Positions 36,311 to 44,940 of a DNA stretch of 64,000 bases are shown one piece after another (positions within the stretch are counted from its first letter, which is position 1; each line of letters starts with the position of its first letter). The notes below the pieces were generated by a model that worked only from the letters and a program-made list of their open reading frames with translations, made no database searches and had not been told where the DNA came from. Source of the DNA: Halobacteriovorax sp. DA5 (GTDB taxonomy: Bacteria; Bdellovibrionota; Bacteriovoracia; Bacteriovoracales; Bacteriovoracaceae); contig NZ_PPDJ01000008.1 in NCBI RefSeq assembly GCF_002903145.1, positions 186,001 to 250,000 of the forward strand, given 5' to 3'. Position numbers and translations under genes: made by a program.

Positions 36311-36848
36311 AATGATTAAATTACACCTAGGCTGTGGGTCTAAAAAACTAAATGACTATATTAATATTGATATTCTAGAAACAGATGCTGTCGATGAAAT
36401 ACATAATATAACTGATCTCTCTAAATTTGAAAACAATTCTATTGATGAGATATATGCTTCACATGTATTAGAACACTTTTCTAGAAATGAAGTTAAGAAT
36501 GTACTTCAAGAGTGGACTCGCGTACTTAAAAAAGGAGGAATAATAAGATTAGCCGTCCCTAACTTCGAAGCAATAGTAAAAGTATATCTAGAAAACAAAA
36601 ACCTTAAAGAATTAATGGGATTGTTATACGGAGGTCAAGACAATAAATACAATTTCCATTATGTAACTTTTGACTTTATTTCTATTAAAGAAATACTTAC
36701 AGAACTCCAATTTAAAAATATAAATCAATATAACTGGAAAGACTTTCTCCCTAATGATTTTGATGACTTCAGTAGAGCGTACTTACCCCATATGGACTTT
36801 GATAACGGTCAACTAATGAGCTTAAATATAATTGCAGAGAAAATATAG
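36303..36848 (+). CDS. SAM-dependent class I methyltransferase
   Basis: The 181-residue Rossmann-fold protein has motif I LHLGCGSKKLNDYINIDI near residue 7, the YASHVLEHFSRNEVKNVLQEWTRVLKKGGII block near 52-82 and LAVPNFEAIVKVY, the usual pattern of small methyltransferases in O-antigen loci. It may methylate a sugar or glycan end; substrate unknown. ATG at 36303 overlaps the wzx stop, and a second in-frame ATG at 36312 is equally possible. Confidence 0.8.
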   Translation: MSRMIKLHLGCGSKKLNDYINIDILETDAVDEIHNITDLSKFENNSIDEIYASHVLEHFSRNEVKNVLQEWTRVLKKGGIIRLAVPNFEAIVKVYLENKNLKELMGLLYGGQDNKYNFHYVTFDFISIKEILTELQFKNINQYNWKDFLPNDFDDFSRAYLPHMDFDNGQLMSLNIIAEKI

Positions 36849-36879
36849 TACAAATAATTAATATATAAATGGCTTATTT

Positions 36880-38346
36880 ATGACTAAAATCTCAACTAAT
36901 GAAATAATTGAAAAAAAATTAGTAGATTCGCATTTTTTTAGATTACTAAAGAGCCCAAGCTATGAAACAAACATAAAATCACCATCATTTTTTTTAACGA
37001 ATAAACGGTTCGACCTTGGATTTAAACTAACTTATTTAAAATATAAAAATACAAAATCTCAATGGCCGAAAGACCTCTATATTTCTCATATAAATGCATT
37101 TTCATTAGGCGAATTTACTGAACCAGGAAATCCTAAAAAAAACAATTCCGAAATATTCCTGGAATCCTTTGATTCTATAACCAAAGATATAGCAGCAAAT
37201 GGCTTTAGAGAGGATGAATCACTTATTCCTATCAATCATAATAATATCATTTTAAATGGAGCACACAGGGTTTCATCTGCGATACATAATAAAAGAACAA
37301 TTTCTACTATACAAATAGATGAACCAGATCCTAATTACGATTATATTTTTTTTAAAAAAAGAAATGTAAAACAACAATATCTAGACTGTGCTGCACTAAG
37401 CATCATAGAGAACAAAGAAGATCTCTTTGCAGCAATTCTTTGGCCGAGTTCTAATTCAAAAATAACAGATATTGAAAAATTGATTCCAAACATTTTCTAT
37501 ATAAAATCTATCAACCTGAATAAAAATGGAGCTCATAATCTTCTCTCTCAAATATATTTTGAAGAAGAATGGATTGGTAGCCCTCAAGATAACTTTAAAG
37601 GATGTTATGGTAAATTGACGGAATGCTTTCAAAGTAATTCACCATTAAGGATTGTTATTTTTCAATCTAAAAACTTGAATGATGTACTAAAAATCAAGAA
37701 TAAAGTTCGTAGTTTTTACAAAATTGGTAAACACTCAATACATATTACAGATGACCATGAAGAAACGTTAACTACAGCAAACATATTACTTAACGACAAC
37801 ACTGTGCATTTTTTAAATAATGCACATCCTAATAAGTTTTTGAATTTTAGAAAAAAAATATCAAAACTTAAGGAATATATAAACAAAAACAAGATTAATA
37901 GTGAAGACTTACTAATTGATACCAGTAGTACACTTGCAATTTATGGAGTCAGAGATGCTAATGATATTGATATATTGACAAGACTTCCAAAAACTTTATT
38001 TTCCGATTCTGATATTGATATACACAATGATTCAATTAAGTTTCACCAATCATCAATAGAAGAACTTATAACTAATCCTAGTAACTATTTTACTTATGAA
38101 GGTTTGAAATTCTTAAGCCTGAATAGGTTAAAAATATTTAAAGAAAACAGAAATGAAATAAAAGACAAGCTAGATCTTGAGATGATTGAAAGACTAGTAA
38201 AAAAAGAAAAAAGTGCATTATTAGTTAAACTTCTCCACTACCTTAATTTCAAATTATTAAAAATTAGAAAAGTAATTATAAAAACTTTAAAACATATAAA
38301 ATTATACAATCTAGTACGTTTCATTTATAGAAAGTTGAAAGGTTAA
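36880..38346 (+). CDS. Unknown protein with ParB-like N-terminal and nucleotidyltransferase-like C-terminal motifs
   Basis: The 488-residue product is not recognised as a whole. Around residues 110-150, FREDESLIPINHNNIILNGAHRVSSAIHNK resembles the ParB/sulfiredoxin-type pattern (dispensable-looking 'ilnGaHR'). Around residues 345-365, DTSSTLAIYGVRDANDIDIL resembles the G-x-R-D-x2-D-x-D loop of nucleotidyltransferases. The C-terminal 50 residues are basic and may contact membrane or nucleic acid. It sits between a methyltransferase and a GT2 gene (2-bp gap to the latter), so a role in glycan modification is likely, but the biochemical function is unknown. Confidence 0.6.
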   Translation: MTKISTNEIIEKKLVDSHFFRLLKSPSYETNIKSPSFFLTNKRFDLGFKLTYLKYKNTKSQWPKDLYISHINAFSLGEFTEPGNPKKNNSEIFLESFDSITKDIAANGFREDESLIPINHNNIILNGAHRVSSAIHNKRTISTIQIDEPDPNYDYIFFKKRNVKQQYLDCAALSIIENKEDLFAAILWPSSNSKITDIEKLIPNIFYIKSINLNKNGAHNLLSQIYFEEEWIGSPQDNFKGCYGKLTECFQSNSPLRIVIFQSKNLNDVLKIKNKVRSFYKIGKHSIHITDDHEETLTTANILLNDNTVHFLNNAHPNKFLNFRKKISKLKEYINKNKINSEDLLIDTSSTLAIYGVRDANDIDILTRLPKTLFSDSDIDIHNDSIKFHQSSIEELITNPSNYFTYEGLKFLSLNRLKIFKENRNEIKDKLDLEMIERLVKKEKSALLVKLLHYLNFKLLKIRKVIIKTLKHIKLYNLVRFIYRKLKG

Positions 38347-38347
38347 T

Positions 38348-39346
38348 ATGAACGTTCAAATCTCAGTAGTAATGTCTGTATATAACAACGTAGATTTTTT
38401 AAAAGAATCAATAGAAAGTATATTAACCCAGAGCTTTAAAGATTTTGAATTTGTTATTATAAATGATGGATCAACAGATGGTTCAGATAAAATTATTGAA
38501 TCATATGCAAAAAAAGATAAACGTATCAAATATATCTCAAGAGAAAACAAAGGTTTAATAGCAAGTTTAAACGAAGGAATTATAAATTCAAAAGGTAAAT
38601 ATATAGCAAGAATGGATGGTGATGACATAGCTCATCCTGATAGATTCAAAATTCAGTACAACTTCTTAGAACAGAACAATGATATTGATATCTGTGGTAC
38701 TTGGTTAGAAAGATTCACAACAGATCCTAAAAAATCGACGAACTGGAAATTCCCTCTAAATGATAAAGACCTTAAAACTTTATTAATCTTTTCAACACCT
38801 TTTGCACATCCAACCATAATGATGCGTAAAAGTATATTTCAACCATACGATGAAAACTTCAAAAATGTAGAAGACTATGAATTATGGTTTAGATTAAGTG
38901 ACAATAATAAGTATGCAAATATACCTAAATACTTATTAAAGTATAGATATCATCAAGAAAGTGTTAGTAGGATTGCGAATAAAAAATATGAACTACGTAA
39001 AAGTCTGTTTTCAAACATATATAAAAATCTCTTTAATAAACTCAAGCTTCCTTACAATGAATATACTCTAGACCAACATTTTATCGTCAGCTCAAATGAA
39101 AGAATGAAAGAATATGAAGTTGATCTTAGCTTTCTTAAAAAACATATTAGACAAATTATTAAAAAAAATATTGAAATCAATTTATTTGATAATAAAGCGC
39201 TCCTCAAATTTTTATCTAGTAAATATTTTATAGCAACTATTTATCAACTAAAAAAAGGTAATTATTTAGAGTTTAAAAATATTTTTTCCACTTATTTCTT
39301 TTGTGGATTATTTATTAATATTAAGAAAAAACTATACCAGTACTAA
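38348..39346 (+). CDS. Glycosyltransferase family 2
   Basis: Inverting GT-A enzyme of 332 residues. QISVVMSVYNNVDFLKESIESIL at the N-terminus, FVIINDGSTDGSDKIIES near residue 36, the DxD motif in KYIARMDGDDIAHPDRF near 87 and EDYELWFRLS near 180 are all present. Sugar specificity is unknown. It is the last gene of the plus-strand run and overlaps the end of the convergent epimerase gene by 4 nt. Confidence 0.9.
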   Translation: MNVQISVVMSVYNNVDFLKESIESILTQSFKDFEFVIINDGSTDGSDKIIESYAKKDKRIKYISRENKGLIASLNEGIINSKGKYIARMDGDDIAHPDRFKIQYNFLEQNNDIDICGTWLERFTTDPKKSTNWKFPLNDKDLKTLLIFSTPFAHPTIMMRKSIFQPYDENFKNVEDYELWFRLSDNNKYANIPKYLLKYRYHQESVSRIANKKYELRKSLFSNIYKNLFNKLKLPYNEYTLDQHFIVSSNERMKEYEVDLSFLKKHIRQIIKKNIEINLFDNKALLKFLSSKYFIATIYQLKKGNYLEFKNIFSTYFFCGLFINIKKKLYQY

Positions 39347-40365
39347 ACCATATAAAAACTTTTATACCACTCAACGAATTTTGCAATACCTTCATTTAAT
39401 GAAGTACTTGGTTTAAAATCTATTTTCTTGAAAAGATCTACTACATCGGCATAAGTTCTTGGAACGTCTCCAGGCTGCATAGGCATCATATCTTTCTTTG
39501 CAGTAACTCCTATACACTTCTCTAAAATTTGAATAAACTCTAAAAGATTTACAGGAGAAGAGTTCCCAATATTATATATCACATAAGGAACTGTAGAAAC
39601 ATTAGGTAAACTTCTATTATCGCCCGCTACTGGAATATGATTTAGTAATCTTAATTGAGCCTCTACTATATCTTCTACATATGTAAAATCTCTTTCCATC
39701 ATACCATTATTAAAAACTTTTATTTCATTTCCTTCAATTATATTTTTTGTAAATATAAAGGGCGCCATATCAGGACGTCCCCAAGGACCATATACTGTAA
39801 AATACCTTAGACCTGTCACAGGAAGTCCATATAAATGAGAATATGTATGGGCCATTAGTTCATTAGATCTTTTAGTAGCTGCATATAAGCTTACAGGGTG
39901 ATCCACAGGATCTTTTGTAGAAAAGGGAACTTTAGAATTTTCTCCATATACTGAAGATGATGATGCATAAATAAGATGTTGAATATTATTATGTCTACAT
40001 CCCTCTAAAATATTTAAAAATCCCTCAGAGTTCGATTTTATGTATGAATGAGGGTTTGTTATTGAATACCTAACACCTGCTTGAGCTGCTAAATGAATAA
40101 CTTGATCAAAACATCCTTCCTCAAATAATCTAGCCATAGATAAATCGTCAGCTAAATCAATCTTTTTAAAGCTTAAATTTTTATATTTTGTTGAAATAGA
40201 ATCATTATTATCTAACCCAAGTTCTTTTAAACGAGCCTCTTTTAATGCTACAGAGTAATAATTATTCAAATTATCAATTCCAACTACATCATGACCAAGT
40301 TCAACAGCTTTTTTTGCAGTATAAAATCCTATAAAGCCTGCTATTCCTGTTACTAGAATTTTCAT
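39343..40365 (-). CDS. UDP-glucuronate 4-epimerase-like NAD-dependent epimerase
   Basis: Likely interconverts UDP-glucuronate and UDP-galacturonate. The 340-residue extended SDR has VTGIAGFIGFYTAKKAVELG at the N-terminus, the GIDNLNNYYSVALKEARL block typical of this subfamily, SSSSVYGENSKVPF near residue 122, catalytic YAATKRSNELMAH near 149, and TVYGPWGRPDMAPFIFTKNI near 178. It overlaps galE by 4 nt (ATGA), so the pair is co-translated. Confidence 0.88.
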   Translation of the reverse strand: MKILVTGIAGFIGFYTAKKAVELGHDVVGIDNLNNYYSVALKEARLKELGLDNNDSISTKYKNLSFKKIDLADDLSMARLFEEGCFDQVIHLAAQAGVRYSITNPHSYIKSNSEGFLNILEGCRHNNIQHLIYASSSSVYGENSKVPFSTKDPVDHPVSLYAATKRSNELMAHTYSHLYGLPVTGLRYFTVYGPWGRPDMAPFIFTKNIIEGNEIKVFNNGMMERDFTYVEDIVEAQLRLLNHIPVAGDNRSLPNVSTVPYVIYNIGNSSPVNLLEFIQILEKCIGVTAKKDMMPMQPGDVPRTYADVVDLFKKIDFKPSTSLNEGIAKFVEWYKSFYMV

Positions 40366-41345
40366 AATTTACTTTCCCAGTTTGCAGCAGTCTTACAAAT
40401 TAATTTAATATCGTTATACTTCGGCTGCCAATTAAGTTTACTTTTAATTTTATCACAATTTGCAACTAAAACGGCATCATCTCCAGGCCTTCTACTTGAA
40501 ATAGAAGCTGGAATTTCATGTTCCATTGCTTGTCTCATTGCATTTAATACTTCATGAACTGAGTAACCTTGATTATAACCAACATTAAACACAACAGACT
40601 CATTTTTTTGAAAAAGGTATTCAAGGCCTTTTATATGTGCATCAGCCAAATCTAAGACATGGATATAGTCTCTAATACATGTGCCGTCTTTAGTTTTGTA
40701 ATCTTCTCCATAGATATACATTTTATCGCGTTTACCTACCGCAACCTCAGATGCAATCTTTACTAAATGAGTTGAAGTCTTGCCAGCTTGACCAATAACA
40801 CCATCTAAACTAGCGCCTGCTACATTAAAATATCTTAAAATTAAATAGTTAAAGTCAGGGTATGCATTAGAAATGTCTTCCAACATCCATTCAGTCATAT
40901 ACTTTGTTTTTCCATATGGATTACCTGGCTTTATGAGATCATCTTCCTTATATATACCTGAATCATTTTGAGCATATACTGCGGCTGTTGAACTAAAGAC
41001 AAACTTATTAACATTATATTTAAGACACAGTTCAATTAAACACAATGTCTTTACTGTATTATTTTTATAGTATTTTATTGGATCTGAAACACTTTCTGGA
41101 ACAATAATACTTCCAGCAAAATGAAAACATGCATCGAATTTTTCGTTTTTGAGTAATTCTTCTAATCTTTCAATATCACCGATATCGAAATTCTCATGTC
41201 TACCATATAGAATAGATTCTTCTCTTCCTGTTTCAAGGTTATCTACTACAACAATTTCATGATTAGTCGTGTCACCCAAAAGACGTAATACATGTGAGCC
41301 TATATATCCTGCACCACCAGTAATTAAAATTTTTAATTTTTGCAT
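40362..41345 (-). CDS. galE: UDP-glucose 4-epimerase
   Basis: Interconverts UDP-Glc and UDP-Gal (or the GlcNAc forms). The 327-residue SDR shows ITGGAGYIGSHVLRLLGD, FHFAGSIIVPESVSDPIKYYKNN near residue 75, FSSTAAVYAQ near 116, the catalytic YGKTKYMTEWML near 144, and LRYFNVAGASLDG near 172. It is the first gene of the minus-strand pair; the divergent gap to the wecA-like gene contains a dyad. Confidence 0.93.
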   Translation of the reverse strand: MQKLKILITGGAGYIGSHVLRLLGDTTNHEIVVVDNLETGREESILYGRHENFDIGDIERLEELLKNEKFDACFHFAGSIIVPESVSDPIKYYKNNTVKTLCLIELCLKYNVNKFVFSSTAAVYAQNDSGIYKEDDLIKPGNPYGKTKYMTEWMLEDISNAYPDFNYLILRYFNVAGASLDGVIGQAGKTSTHLVKIASEVAVGKRDKMYIYGEDYKTKDGTCIRDYIHVLDLADAHIKGLEYLFQKNESVVFNVGYNQGYSVHEVLNAMRQAMEHEIPASISSRRPGDDAVLVANCDKIKSKLNWQPKYNDIKLICKTAANWESKL

Positions 41346-41366
41346 AATTTATCCAAAATCAAATAC

Positions 41367-41385
41367 TTAATGTACAATACATTAA
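41367..41385. promoter_or_regulatory. 8-bp dyad in the galE/wecA divergent promoter
   Basis: TTAATGTA (41367-41374) and TACATTAA (41378-41385) form a perfect dyad with a CAA spacer, 22 bases upstream of galE. It is a possible operator shared by the two divergent units. Its AT-rich content makes chance occurrence plausible. Confidence 0.3.
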
Positions 41386-41453
41386 AACATTAAATTCACT
41401 TTATAAATAATTAATCTTATGATTATTAAAAACCTGAGTATTAGGTATATATA

Positions 41454-42515
41454 ATGATTTTAACAAGTATTTTAACACTAATTTCATCTTTAATAATCAC
41501 GTATGTGACGATTCCCATTCTCATAAAGTTTGCAGAATTTACAAGCTTATACACTGACTCTAACCATAGAACTTGTCATAAGCATAAAGTACCCTCACTT
41601 GGTGGAATCGCACTATTCATGGGTATCTGTTTTTCATCTCTTTTACTCACACCTAATGATCAATTTGGAAGTATTCAATACTTATTGGCAACTCAGTTCA
41701 TTATTTTCTTTCTAGGCTTGAAAGATGACATTTTTGTCCTCTCTGCTAGGAAGAAGCTACTTGTTCAAATCATCTGTGCACAGATCATCTTTTTCTATTC
41801 AGGAGTTAGAATTGATAACTTCTATAACGTTTTAGGAATTGGTGAATTGAATATAATCCAATCTAATATAATCACAACATTGACTTTTGTAGGGCTCATT
41901 AATGCATTCAATCTAATTGATGGGATAAACTGGCTCGCAGGACTTATTTCAATTTCAGCATGTTTATTTCTAGCTGCTTGGTTTAGTATAAACGGCTTTC
42001 AAGTTGAACTTTGTATTACTTTATCACTAATTGGTTCACTTTTAGCTTTTTTAAAGTTTAATAAAACACCTGCAAAAATATTTATGGGAGATACAGGCTC
42101 GCTTTTAATTGGCTTAACAATTTCATACCTTCTTATTCGTTTTATAAACTTAAACCACAAGAGTACTGATTTAGTCTTGGTATTTAGATCTGCACCATCA
42201 ATAGCTATTGCAGTCGTATTCGTACCTTTATTAGACACGCTTAGAGTTATGTTTATCAGGATTCTGGAAAAGAAAAGTCCATTCACACCAGATCAAAATC
42301 ATCTACATCACATATTACTGAAAAAAGGGTTAAGCCATATTCAAGCTGCATTAATTCTATTCGCAATTAATACAGCCTGTATCATAATCGCAATCGCTCT
42401 ACATAGAATTACTGGCAAAATCGTCATTACGTCGATGTTTATCGTACTTTTCACATTTTTCAATTTAATTACATTTAATAGAATGAGTAAGAAATATTTT
42501 AATATAACAATCTAA
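41454..42515 (+). CDS. Undecaprenyl-phosphate sugar-1-phosphate transferase (WecA/MraY family)
   Basis: Initiates lipid-linked glycan synthesis by placing a HexNAc-1-phosphate on undecaprenyl phosphate. The 353-residue protein has about 10-11 membrane helices and the superfamily motifs: HKVPSLGGIALFMG near residue 45, LGLKDDIFVLSARKKLLVQI near 87 (Asp-Asp), NAFNLIDGINWLAG near 149, KIFMGDTGSLLIG near 207 and the HLHHILLKKG His motif near 280. It resembles WecA rather than MraY in its C-terminus. It converges with the aldose-epimerase gene and overlaps it by 17 nt. Confidence 0.92.
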   Translation: MILTSILTLISSLIITYVTIPILIKFAEFTSLYTDSNHRTCHKHKVPSLGGIALFMGICFSSLLLTPNDQFGSIQYLLATQFIIFFLGLKDDIFVLSARKKLLVQIICAQIIFFYSGVRIDNFYNVLGIGELNIIQSNIITTLTFVGLINAFNLIDGINWLAGLISISACLFLAAWFSINGFQVELCITLSLIGSLLAFLKFNKTPAKIFMGDTGSLLIGLTISYLLIRFINLNHKSTDLVLVFRSAPSIAIAVVFVPLLDTLRVMFIRILEKKSPFTPDQNHLHHILLKKGLSHIQAALILFAINTACIIIAIALHRITGKIVITSMFIVLFTFFNLITFNRMSKKYFNITI

Positions 42516-43206
42516 TCGTATAATTTAAATTTCTTATACTACTAGAACTTGTCCACCATGGTTCAAGACACACAAAAGGCGCTCCAGGTGGAGACCAAAC
42601 ACCAAGTAATTCACTATCATAGGTTAGAACAAGATCACGCTCTAAACAAACCTGACTTTGCTTTAACGAATTATTAAATACAAGAGCATCATCCGTAAAT
42701 GTATTCTCATTAATAATTAATACTTCCGAACCGATTTTATATGAATTAGATTTATCAATAACACCATCAAGTAATTTGTAATAATCACACTTATTTGAGA
42801 AGCGTAAATCGACAGGAAAAGAATCTATATTAAAAGCCGGGTGCCCCCCAATCATAAATGGAAAATCTACCAAAACCTCATAACAAACTTCTAGACTATT
42901 TTCGATAAGCTCATACTTCACAATTAATTCATCTTTCATCTTAAATGAAAGAGAAGTAGAACTTTGTTCAATTAAAATAAACTCTGTATCACGAGCATAG
43001 CCATGCTTAACAATATTATGTTTCTCTATATACTCATTCACCTCGTAACCAATACGAGGAAATAAATGAGGCGCAGATCTCCCCCACCACTTAGGATCGC
43101 CTTGCCATAGATATTCTTTTAGTTTTGTTTTTGAATAAAGACTTTTTAACTCTGCCCCCATAGAGGCGATTTGAATTCGAAGTTGATTATTTTCTAAGAT
43201 ATACAT
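42499..43206 (-). CDS. Aldose 1-epimerase family protein (LacX-like mutarotase)
   Basis: Probable mutarotase for a hexose or phosphosugar, cytoplasmic. The 235-residue product begins ENNQLRIQIASMGAELKSLYSKTKLKEYLW and contains SAPHLFPRIG near residue 45, the conserved KHGYARDTEF near 67 (His) and GGHPAFNID near 119 (second His), followed by the C-terminal glutamate region CLEPWWTSS. This is the pattern of the shorter LacX-like subgroup of the galactose mutarotase superfamily. It ends the polysaccharide locus. Confidence 0.85.
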   Translation of the reverse strand: MYILENNQLRIQIASMGAELKSLYSKTKLKEYLWQGDPKWWGRSAPHLFPRIGYEVNEYIEKHNIVKHGYARDTEFILIEQSSTSLSFKMKDELIVKYELIENSLEVCYEVLVDFPFMIGGHPAFNIDSFPVDLRFSNKCDYYKLLDGVIDKSNSYKIGSEVLIINENTFTDDALVFNNSLKQSQVCLERDLVLTYDSELLGVWSPPGAPFVCLEPWWTSSSSIRNLNYTIRLLY

Positions 43207-43250
43207 CTTATAATTTTAGCTTATGTAACATGGAAATACTATTTACAAGA

Positions 43251-43412
43251 AACCCTCTCTCCCTTACGGTCAGGATGACCTGTATGTCAGCGAGAGGCAG
43301 GAGCCGAAGCTGACCGCATCGTGCTCGGTCGTACAGGGTTATACAGCTTCATTTAGCATCCTGCTAAATGCCGCATACAAAAAAAGGCAGTCTTACGACT
43401 GCCTTCCTTTTA
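43251..43412 (+). ncRNA. Candidate structured RNA (G+C-rich island with GGA-loop hairpins)
   Basis: About 90 bases (43251-43340) are near 58-59% G+C in a chromosome of about one third, with no open frame. AACCCT (43251-43256) pairs with AGGGTT (43335-43340), enclosing two hairpins: GGTCA-GGA-TGACC (43268-43280) and GTCAGC...GCTGAC (43286-43314) with an inner GGC-AGGA-GCC. CATTTAGCA-TCC-TGCTAAATG (43350-43370) follows, then the terminator. GGA in hairpin loops is the feature of CsrA/RsmA-titrating RNAs, which is only a suggestion here. Strand and promoter are uncertain; a dispersed repeat is the main alternative. Confidence 0.45.
43384..43412. terminator. Bidirectional intrinsic terminator downstream of atpE
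   Basis: AAGGCAGTC (43384-43392) pairs with GACTGCCTT (43397-43405) around TTAC. On the minus strand the stem is followed by seven T residues, ending the atp operon after atpE. On the plus strand it is followed by CCTTTT and would end the candidate RNA upstream. Confidence 0.88.
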
Positions 43413-43434
43413 AAATCAATTTTAGATTTTCGAA

Positions 43435-43659
43435 TTAACCAGCAAGGAATACTGAGATAAGTACGAAAATTACAAGTGATTCCATAAGTGCAAGACCTAG
43501 AATCATTGGAGTTTGAATCTTGTCAGCAGCAGATGGGTTTCTTGCGATACCTTCTAGAGCTACAGAAGCAGCTTTTGATTGTGCAGCAGTACCACCGTAT
43601 GCAGCGATAGCCATTGCTAAGAAATACGCGATGTACTTAATTGCTTGAGTGTTTTCCAT
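43435..43659 (-). CDS. atpE: ATP synthase F0 subunit c
   Basis: Forms the rotating membrane ring of the ATP synthase. The 74-residue product is two helices joined by the polar loop ALEGIARNP (residues 34-42). The ion-binding glutamate is Glu60 in [10 protein letters not shown]. Gln27, Glu60 and Ser61 line up with three of the sodium ligands of the Ilyobacter ring, while Leu62 and Phe65 replace the Thr and Tyr, so the coupling ion is unresolved. It is the last gene of this operon; atpFHAGDC are not in the window. Confidence 0.95.
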   Translation of the reverse strand: MENTQAIKYIAYFLAMAIAAYGGTAAQSKAASVALEGIARNPSAADKIQTPMILGLALMESLVIFVLISVFLAG

Positions 43660-43725
43660 AATAGTCTCCTAAAACGTTCGTTACTTTGATCAAGTAACTG
43701 TTAAATTATTAAGTTTAAGTTTTTA

Positions 43726-44529
43726 TTAGTGTGCGTGGTGCTCATCATGATCGTGGTGAGCAGTTGCAAGACTAATATAAACCATTGATAACATTGTAAA
43801 TACGTAAGCTTGGATAAAACAAACTAGAAGTCCAAGTAAGTAGAATGGAATTGCAGCACCAAACATACCAACGTTCACACCAAGAATTTCAAGGTTAAGG
43901 AAAGTTGTTAATACGTGGTGGTCACCCATCATGTTACCTCTAAGACGTAATGCTAGAGATAGAGGACGAATAAAGTTTGAAAGAATCTCAATTGGGAAAA
44001 TTAAGATTGCCATGTACCAAAGTGGACCTGCAAAGTGTGCAAGGTAGTTCATCGTACCAAGTTCTTTACAACCTTTGATGTTGTAGTAAACAAATGAAAG
44101 TACACCAAGAGCAAGAGTTGTGTTGATGTATTCAGTTGGAGGTAAGAAACCTGGAACAAGACCTATTACGTTCGCTAGGAAAATTGTAATAAATAGGAAC
44201 GAAATGAACTTGAAATATTTTGGTGCATCTTCTTCACCGATTACGGCACGACATTGAGTCATGATAAATGATCCGTACATCTCAACGATGTTTCTTAGTG
44301 AAATTCCTCTATCTGGAACTACTGTCTCTTCAAGAGTCATTTTAGAAACGCGCATTCTGTAAAGAAGAGCTACAAGTAAAATGATGATTGCAACAAAAGA
44401 CTTAGTGAAGATGTGATCAACGTAACCTAGGTGAAAAACATGAGAAAGTTCACCAAGCCACAGAAATCCACCTGCTGCGTATGTATTTGTCGCTAATAAA
44501 GTAGTTAAAAGAAGGGCTATTTTTTTCAT
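43726..44529 (-). CDS. atpB: ATP synthase F0 subunit a
   Basis: Stator membrane subunit that forms the ion half-channels. The 267-residue product has a signal-like N-terminus, five or six helices and the essential-arginine region FIRPLSLALRLRGNMMGDH near residues 187-205. The position after LRL, usually Phe or Tyr in LRLFGN, is Arg here. The C-terminus is histidine-rich (HHDHDEHHAH). It lies between atpI and atpE. Confidence 0.94.
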   Translation of the reverse strand: MKKIALLLTTLLATNTYAAGGFLWLGELSHVFHLGYVDHIFTKSFVAIIILLVALLYRMRVSKMTLEETVVPDRGISLRNIVEMYGSFIMTQCRAVIGEEDAPKYFKFISFLFITIFLANVIGLVPGFLPPTEYINTTLALGVLSFVYYNIKGCKELGTMNYLAHFAGPLWYMAILIFPIEILSNFIRPLSLALRLRGNMMGDHHVLTTFLNLEILGVNVGMFGAAIPFYLLGLLVCFIQAYVFTMLSMVYISLATAHHDHDEHHAH

Positions 44530-44531
44530 TA

Positions 44532-44900
44532 TTAGTCCTTTTTGATGCTGGCGCCCAGCACAAATATATTTAAGAAATAATTTATTACCGGTATAATTAT
44601 CTTACTTTGAAGAATTTGTACACCAAATAATAGGGCCCCGATTAAAATAACAAGCTTCCCTATAAATAAAAACGCTAGATACTTTCCATTGGCCTTATAA
44701 CCATCGATGCGATGTGGCTTTATCAGCTCATCTACGGCCATCCAGAACATCACTAAATATAAGACAGTTGCTACGTAACAAACAGCGAACGCTGTCCACT
44801 CCATGCCTGGAGTCAATAAATATAGACACGCTGCAGCCATGGGAAGTGACAACATAAAAAAGCGAGGGAAACTAATTTTATTAGATAGATCTTTAATCAT
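44532..44900 (-). CDS. atpI: ATP synthase-associated membrane protein, AtpI-like
   Basis: The 122-residue product has four hydrophobic segments, as in AtpI, the non-essential assembly or ion-handling protein encoded before atpB in many operons. Sequence motifs are weak and the call rests on size, topology and position (2 bp before atpB). In the usual order it would follow atpZ directly, but here a CapD/PseB-like gene separates them. Confidence 0.7.
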   Translation of the reverse strand: MIKDLSNKISFPRFFMLSLPMAAACLYLLTPGMEWTAFAVCYVATVLYLVMFWMAVDELIKPHRIDGYKANGKYLAFLFIGKLVILIGALLFGVQILQSKIIIPVINYFLNIFVLGASIKKD

Positions 44901-44940
44901 GATGATTATTTACTTAATTTGAGTGCGTCCGTCGATATTT

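Noticed and set aside
43207..43434. tRNA gene in the G+C-rich gap
   Set aside because: No acceptor-stem, D-loop and T-loop arrangement could be formed; no tRNA or rRNA gene was recognised anywhere in the window.
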